DNA of 6,309 nucleotides from Alphaproteobacteria bacterium. Lineage in GTDB: Bacteria; Pseudomonadota; Alphaproteobacteria; CBDBCS01; JAHZLG01. Shown in pieces: positions 5,518-6,309 of this stretch. The notes under the pieces were generated by a model. It was not told the DNA's origin and searched no databases. It saw only the letters and a program-made list of their open reading frames with translations. Location of the stretch: positions 1 through 6,309 of the forward strand of contig JAHZLG010000132.1 of the NCBI GenBank assembly GCA_022599995.1, read 5' to 3'. Both the position numbers and the translations under genes were made by a program. Positions within the stretch are counted from its first letter, which is position 1, and each line of letters begins with the position of its first letter.

Positions 5518-6309
5518 CCGCGTCCTCTTTGACCAACATCAGCAAACTGCTTGTCGCAAACCGCGGGGAAATTGCCTGCCGGATCATCCGCACCGCCCAC
5601 ATGCTCGGCATCGAGACGATTGCAATCTACGCCCCCGCTGATGCCAAAGCCCCCCACGTGCGATTGGCAACCCATGCGGTGCCGTTGAACCCCCTCCCCC
5701 AAGCGAATCCCGGGGTAGGCTATCTCGATGCCGACCGCATTGTCGCCATCGGCCTCGACCAACAGGCCGATGCCGTGCATCCCGGCTACGGCTTCCTATC
5801 CGAGAATGCCGAATTCGCCGCGAAGGTCGAAGCGGCGGGAATGCGCTTCGTCGGGCCAACCCCCGACGTCATCGCGAAGATGGGCGATAAGCTCGCTGCG
5901 CGGCAAGTGGCCATCGACGCCGGAGTGCCAACAACGCCCGGCGGTGATACCCCCGTCTCCGACCCCGACCGCGCCACCGTGGTCGCCAATGAGATCGGCT
6001 ACCCCGTGCTGATCAAAGCCGTGGCTGGGGGAGGCGGCAAGGGAATGCAGATCGTGCACAACCCGACCTCCTTTGCCGAAGCCCTGAGTGCCGCCCGTGG
6101 CATCGCCGAAAAAGCATTCGGCGACAGTCGCGTGTTCATCGAGAAATACATCTCCGCCCCGCGCCATATCGAGATTCAGATTCTCGCCGACGGCCAAGGC
6201 GGTGTTGCCATTCTCGGCGAACGCGACTGCACAGTCCAACGCCGACATCAGAAGGTGATCGAAGAAGCCCCGGCAGTGTTCATCCCCGATGCGATGCGCG
6301 AGCAGATGC
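5514..6309 (+). CDS. pccA: Acyl-CoA carboxylase biotin carboxylase (alpha) subunit, N-terminal 265 residues (3' end outside window)
   Basis: This subunit carboxylates enzyme-bound biotin using ATP and bicarbonate, supplying carboxybiotin to the PccB-type partner. The visible part covers the biotin carboxylase N-domain with VANRGEIACRI (14-24) and HPGYGFLSEN (89-98), then the ATP-grasp domain with MGDK (Lys126), Lys168, the glycine-rich loop GGGGKGM (172-178), FIEK (Glu210/Lys211), PRHIEIQ (His218) and GERDC plus QRRHQKVIEEAP (from 235). These are the ATP- and biotin-handling residues of the family. An in-frame TGA at 5505 makes ATG 5514 the first possible start, and it gives the expected length before KLLVANRGEIA. 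No good Shine-Dalgarno sequence is visible. Whether the protein continues into a biotin-carrier domain (long PccA form) or stops after biotin carboxylase (AccC form) cannot be seen, so the symbol rests on the pccB neighbour. Confidence 0.93.
   Translation, partial: MTASSLTNISKLLVANRGEIACRIIRTAHMLGIETIAIYAPADAKAPHVRLATHAVPLNPLPQANPGVGYLDADRIVAIGLDQQADAVHPGYGFLSENAEFAAKVEAAGMRFVGPTPDVIAKMGDKLAARQVAIDAGVPTTPGGDTPVSDPDRATVVANEIGYPVLIKAVAGGGGKGMQIVHNPTSFAEALSAARGIAEKAFGDSRVFIEKYISAPRHIEIQILADGQGGVAILGERDCTVQRRHQKVIEEAPAVFIPDAMREQM

Overview
The window looks like part of an alphaproteobacterial chromosome of moderately high GC content. The evidence is the RpoC sequence (for example the stretches around [17 protein letters not shown] and LIPAGTG) and the PccB sequence (ending in [11 protein letters not shown]), which match my memory of alphaproteobacterial forms of these proteins. 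Both are divergent enough, and RpoC carries an unusual insertion, that I cannot name a genus. All four protein-coding genes lie on the + strand.

Layout. (1) 2-2926: the C-terminal ~70% of rpoC (RNA polymerase beta'), cut at its 5' end by the window edge. (2) 2927-3292: a 366-base gap. It opens with four imperfect copies of a 22-24 base unit, each with a run of six G, starting at the last base of the rpoC stop codon. A perfect small palindrome follows, then a weak candidate promoter and a strongly pyrimidine-rich leader. (3) 3293-3550: an 85-aa protein of unknown function whose Shine-Dalgarno sequence sits in a tight hairpin next to the ATG. It is followed by a stem-loop and a convincing Rho-independent terminator (3594-3635). 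(4) 3636-3808: a dense regulatory region holding repeated GTGGTCTAG half-sites and a separate 9-9-9 palindrome over a candidate promoter that would yield a leaderless or nearly leaderless mRNA. (5) 3809-5356: pccB, the carboxyltransferase (beta) subunit of an acyl-CoA carboxylase, most likely propionyl-CoA carboxylase. (6) 5357-5513: a spacer with a hairpin, an alternative pairing, and a possible 22-codon upstream ORF whose stop overlaps the next start codon as ATGA. (7) 5514 to the window end: the N-terminal 265 residues of the biotin carboxylase (alpha) subunit.

How the genes work together. rpoC belongs to core transcription and appears functionally separate from what follows. The pccB gene and the biotin carboxylase gene should encode the two halves of one enzyme: biotin is carboxylated by the alpha subunit using ATP and bicarbonate, and the carboxyl group is moved to propionyl-CoA by the beta subunit to give (S)-methylmalonyl-CoA. 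The 85-aa gene lies between the two blocks with its own terminator and is probably an independent unit. The most distinctive content is not a new protein system but the two different palindromic element types packed before pccB, the G-tract repeat array directly behind rpoC, and the large insertion in RpoC. I found no RNA gene, CRISPR array or mobile element.
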